DNA of 14,570 bases from contig USBW01000003.1 in assembly GCA_900553045.1 (NCBI GenBank), positions 1 to 14,570 on the forward strand, in the 5' to 3' direction. The position numbers and the translations under genes were made by a program. Each line of letters begins with the position of its first letter. Positions within the stretch are counted from its first letter, which is position 1. Source of the stretch: an uncultured Mycoplasmatota bacterium. Its GTDB lineage: Bacteria > Bacillota_I > Bacilli_A > RF39 > UBA660. The notes under the pieces were generated by a model that ran no database searches, was not told where the DNA came from, and worked only from the letters and a program-made list of their open reading frames with translations. Below are positions 13,452 through 14,570 of the stretch, piece after piece.

Positions 13452-14239
13452 AAATTATTAGCAATATCACAATATATTTCTTTACTAAGTTTATATGGTC
13501 TTACTTGCAAATCATAGTGATATTTAGCTAAAACCTCACTAATCTTAGTCAAATCATAATCTTTTAAATTATTTTTTAAAGTCTTTCCTTTATACTTAAA
13601 ACTATCTTTAATCAATTTTTTAAATAAATCCAAATCTTTAACTGGTAATAATTGTTCATTACGAGTCAAAGCAAGCACTACACTATCAACTCTAGGAACA
13701 GGATAAAAATTACCGCTTGGAACTGTCAAAATCTTTTTTACCTGGTAATAATAACGCATCAACACTGCCAAAGAACTGTAATCTTTACTACCTACTGAAG
13801 CCATAAAACGCGAAGCAGCTTCTTTCTGAAGCATTAAACTAATATAGTAAACAGGCTCTTTAAGATTCAACAACTTCTCAATAATAGCAGTCGTTATATA
13901 ATATGGAACATTAGCTATAACATAGATCTGATAATCAGGATAATCTTTTAGAAAAGAAAGATCACTTTTTAAAAAGTCCATAAAGTAAAGAGTGTAATTA
14001 TGATAGTTAGCTTTAGTTAAACGATCATTTAAAATTGGTTCTAAATCTTTATCGATCTCAAAACCAAAAACATGATCAAAATTAGCACAGAGCAGTTCCG
14101 TCAAATTACCACTGCCACAACCAATTTCTAAAACAAGACATTTTTCTTGCAAAGGAATATTTTCAATAATTTTATTTAATACTTGGCGATTTACTAAAAA
14201 ATTTTGACCATATTTCTTTTTAAATTTAAAATTTTGCAT
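13442..14239 (-). CDS. rsmA: 16S rRNA dimethyladenosine transferase (RsmA/KsgA)
   Basis: Uses S-adenosylmethionine to dimethylate two adjacent adenosines in the 3'-terminal helix of 16S rRNA during late 30S assembly. Normal length for the family (265 aa). Seen: the N-terminal KKKYGQNFLVNRQV (7-20), SAM motif I LEIGCGSGNLT (37-47), the acidic FEIDKDL (60-66), and the catalytic NVPYYIT (110-116, the family's NLPY with one conservative change). The FYPVPRVDSVVLAL signature and a C-terminal helical domain with FKYKGKTLKNNL follow. The Shine-Dalgarno is weak (GTGG). A promoter interlocked with the preceding terminator probably drives rsmA-yabG-veg. Confidence 0.97.
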   Translation of the reverse strand: MQNFKFKKKYGQNFLVNRQVLNKIIENIPLQEKCLVLEIGCGSGNLTELLCANFDHVFGFEIDKDLEPILNDRLTKANYHNYTLYFMDFLKSDLSFLKDYPDYQIYVIANVPYYITTAIIEKLLNLKEPVYYISLMLQKEAASRFMASVGSKDYSSLAVLMRYYYQVKKILTVPSGNFYPVPRVDSVVLALTRNEQLLPVKDLDLFKKLIKDSFKYKGKTLKNNLKDYDLTKISEVLAKYHYDLQVRPYKLSKEIYCDIANNLSI

Positions 14240-14254
14240 AACAACACCACTTAA

Positions 14255-14283
14255 ATTCTATCAAAAAAAGAAAAAATGAGCAA
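14255..14283 (-). promoter_or_regulatory. Possible promoter of rsmA-yabG-veg
   Basis: An extended -10, TGATAGAAT (hexamer 14255-14260), has TTGCTC (14278-14283) 17 bases upstream. The -35 lies inside the 3' arm of the preceding terminator. The predicted leader is very short (about 10 bases). Confidence 0.5.
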
Positions 14284-14300
14284 GTTTACTACTTACTCAT
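14271..14300 (-). terminator. Intrinsic terminator overlapping the end of the partial gene
   Basis: On the minus strand, ATGAGTAAGT pairs with ACTTGCTCAT (10 bp, one G-U) around AGTAA, followed by six Ts. The 5' arm encodes the last residues (Met-Ser-Lys) of the upstream gene, and the loop begins within its TAG. Confidence 0.88.
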
Positions 14301-14570
14301 TGCTACATCAACATCAATTTTGTCAGCTTTTCTAGCTTCATTAGTTACACCAGTAGAGTTCTTTAGATTAGTTTTCTTATCCTTACCCAAGAAAGAAGCA
14401 ATTATTAATAATAAATTAGAAAAAGCTAACAAATAAAGCATAATCTTAATAAAAGATAAATTATCTGCTAAAAACAAAGTATTATAAGAGACACCATACT
14501 TTTCATATAGTAACATATTAGTATCGAACATCGCACGATAACCAATAGTAATAATAGCTACAAAAACCAT
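14289..14570 (-). CDS. Unrecognised membrane protein, C-terminal part only
   Basis: The frame is open to the window edge, so the visible 93 codons are probably the C-terminus of a longer protein; the Met at the edge need not be the start. There is one clear membrane helix near residues 40-60 (IKIMLYLLAFSNLLLIIASF) and possibly another at the edge. A hydrophilic tail of about 30 residues, rich in Lys, Asn and Asp, follows. I do not recognise a family. The gene upstream of rsmA in Bacillus (rnmV) is a soluble ribonuclease, so this is not it. Confidence 0.6.
   Translation of the reverse strand: MVFVAIITIGYRAMFDTNMLLYEKYGVSYNTLFLADNLSFIKIMLYLLAFSNLLLIIASFLGKDKKTNLKNSTGVTNEARKADKIDVDVAMSK

Overview
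The window is a compact, AT-rich stretch (my impression is roughly one-third G+C) in which every gene I can support lies on the minus strand, so transcription runs from high to low coordinates. Gene content and order point to an endospore-forming or recently endospore-forming Firmicute. Reading leftwards, the order is rsmA, yabG, veg, spoVG, yabP, yabQ, divIC, tilS, ftsH, (a membrane protein), dusB, lysS, (a transporter), clpC. This is the relative order of the same genes in the origin-proximal region of Bacillus subtilis, with many intervening genes missing. TGA is used as a stop (yabP, tilS, yabG) and Trp is TGG, so the standard bacterial code applies and this is not a UGA-recoding mycoplasma. 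A reduced-genome, low-GC lineage of Bacilli or Clostridia, such as an uncultured gut Firmicute, would fit, but I cannot name a taxon.

Layout, right to left. (1) 14570-14289: 3' end of an unrecognised membrane protein, with a terminator overlapping its last codons. (2) 14239-12415: rsmA, yabG, veg. A perfect 12-bp hairpin holds the rsmA stop codon, the yabG Shine-Dalgarno and the yabG start codon; yabG and veg overlap by ATGA. (3) 12262-11999: spoVG alone, with a good sigma-A-type promoter, a GC-rich dyad at the predicted transcript start, and a terminator. (4) 11807-11239: yabP-yabQ, overlapping by ATGA. (5) 11170-10895: divIC with its own promoter and terminator. (6) 10807-7520: tilS-ftsH; FtsH carries an extra C-terminal helix-extension-helix (Rho_N/SAP-like) tail. 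(7) 7461-3459: DUF975-CmpB membrane protein, dusB, lysS, then a strong terminator. (8) 3304-1418: a DcuC/YfcC-like carrier fused to a C-terminal DUF5684-like membrane domain, then a UUCG-loop terminator. (9) 1293-1: N-terminal 431 residues of ClpC, running off the left edge.

Functionally the window mixes translation and RNA modification (RsmA, TilS, DusB, LysS), membrane and cytosolic proteolysis (FtsH, ClpC), division (DivIC) and sporulation (SpoVG, YabG, YabP, YabQ, Veg). Intergenic spaces are all under 200 bases, and several promoters appear to be interlocked with the terminator of the preceding unit. I see no tRNA, rRNA, CRISPR array, insertion sequence, prophage or toxin-antitoxin module. 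I did not find a clearly new multi-gene system. The most interesting signals are the rsmA/yabG hairpin, the SpoVG leader dyad, and the two domain fusions (FtsH tail, carrier-DUF5684).
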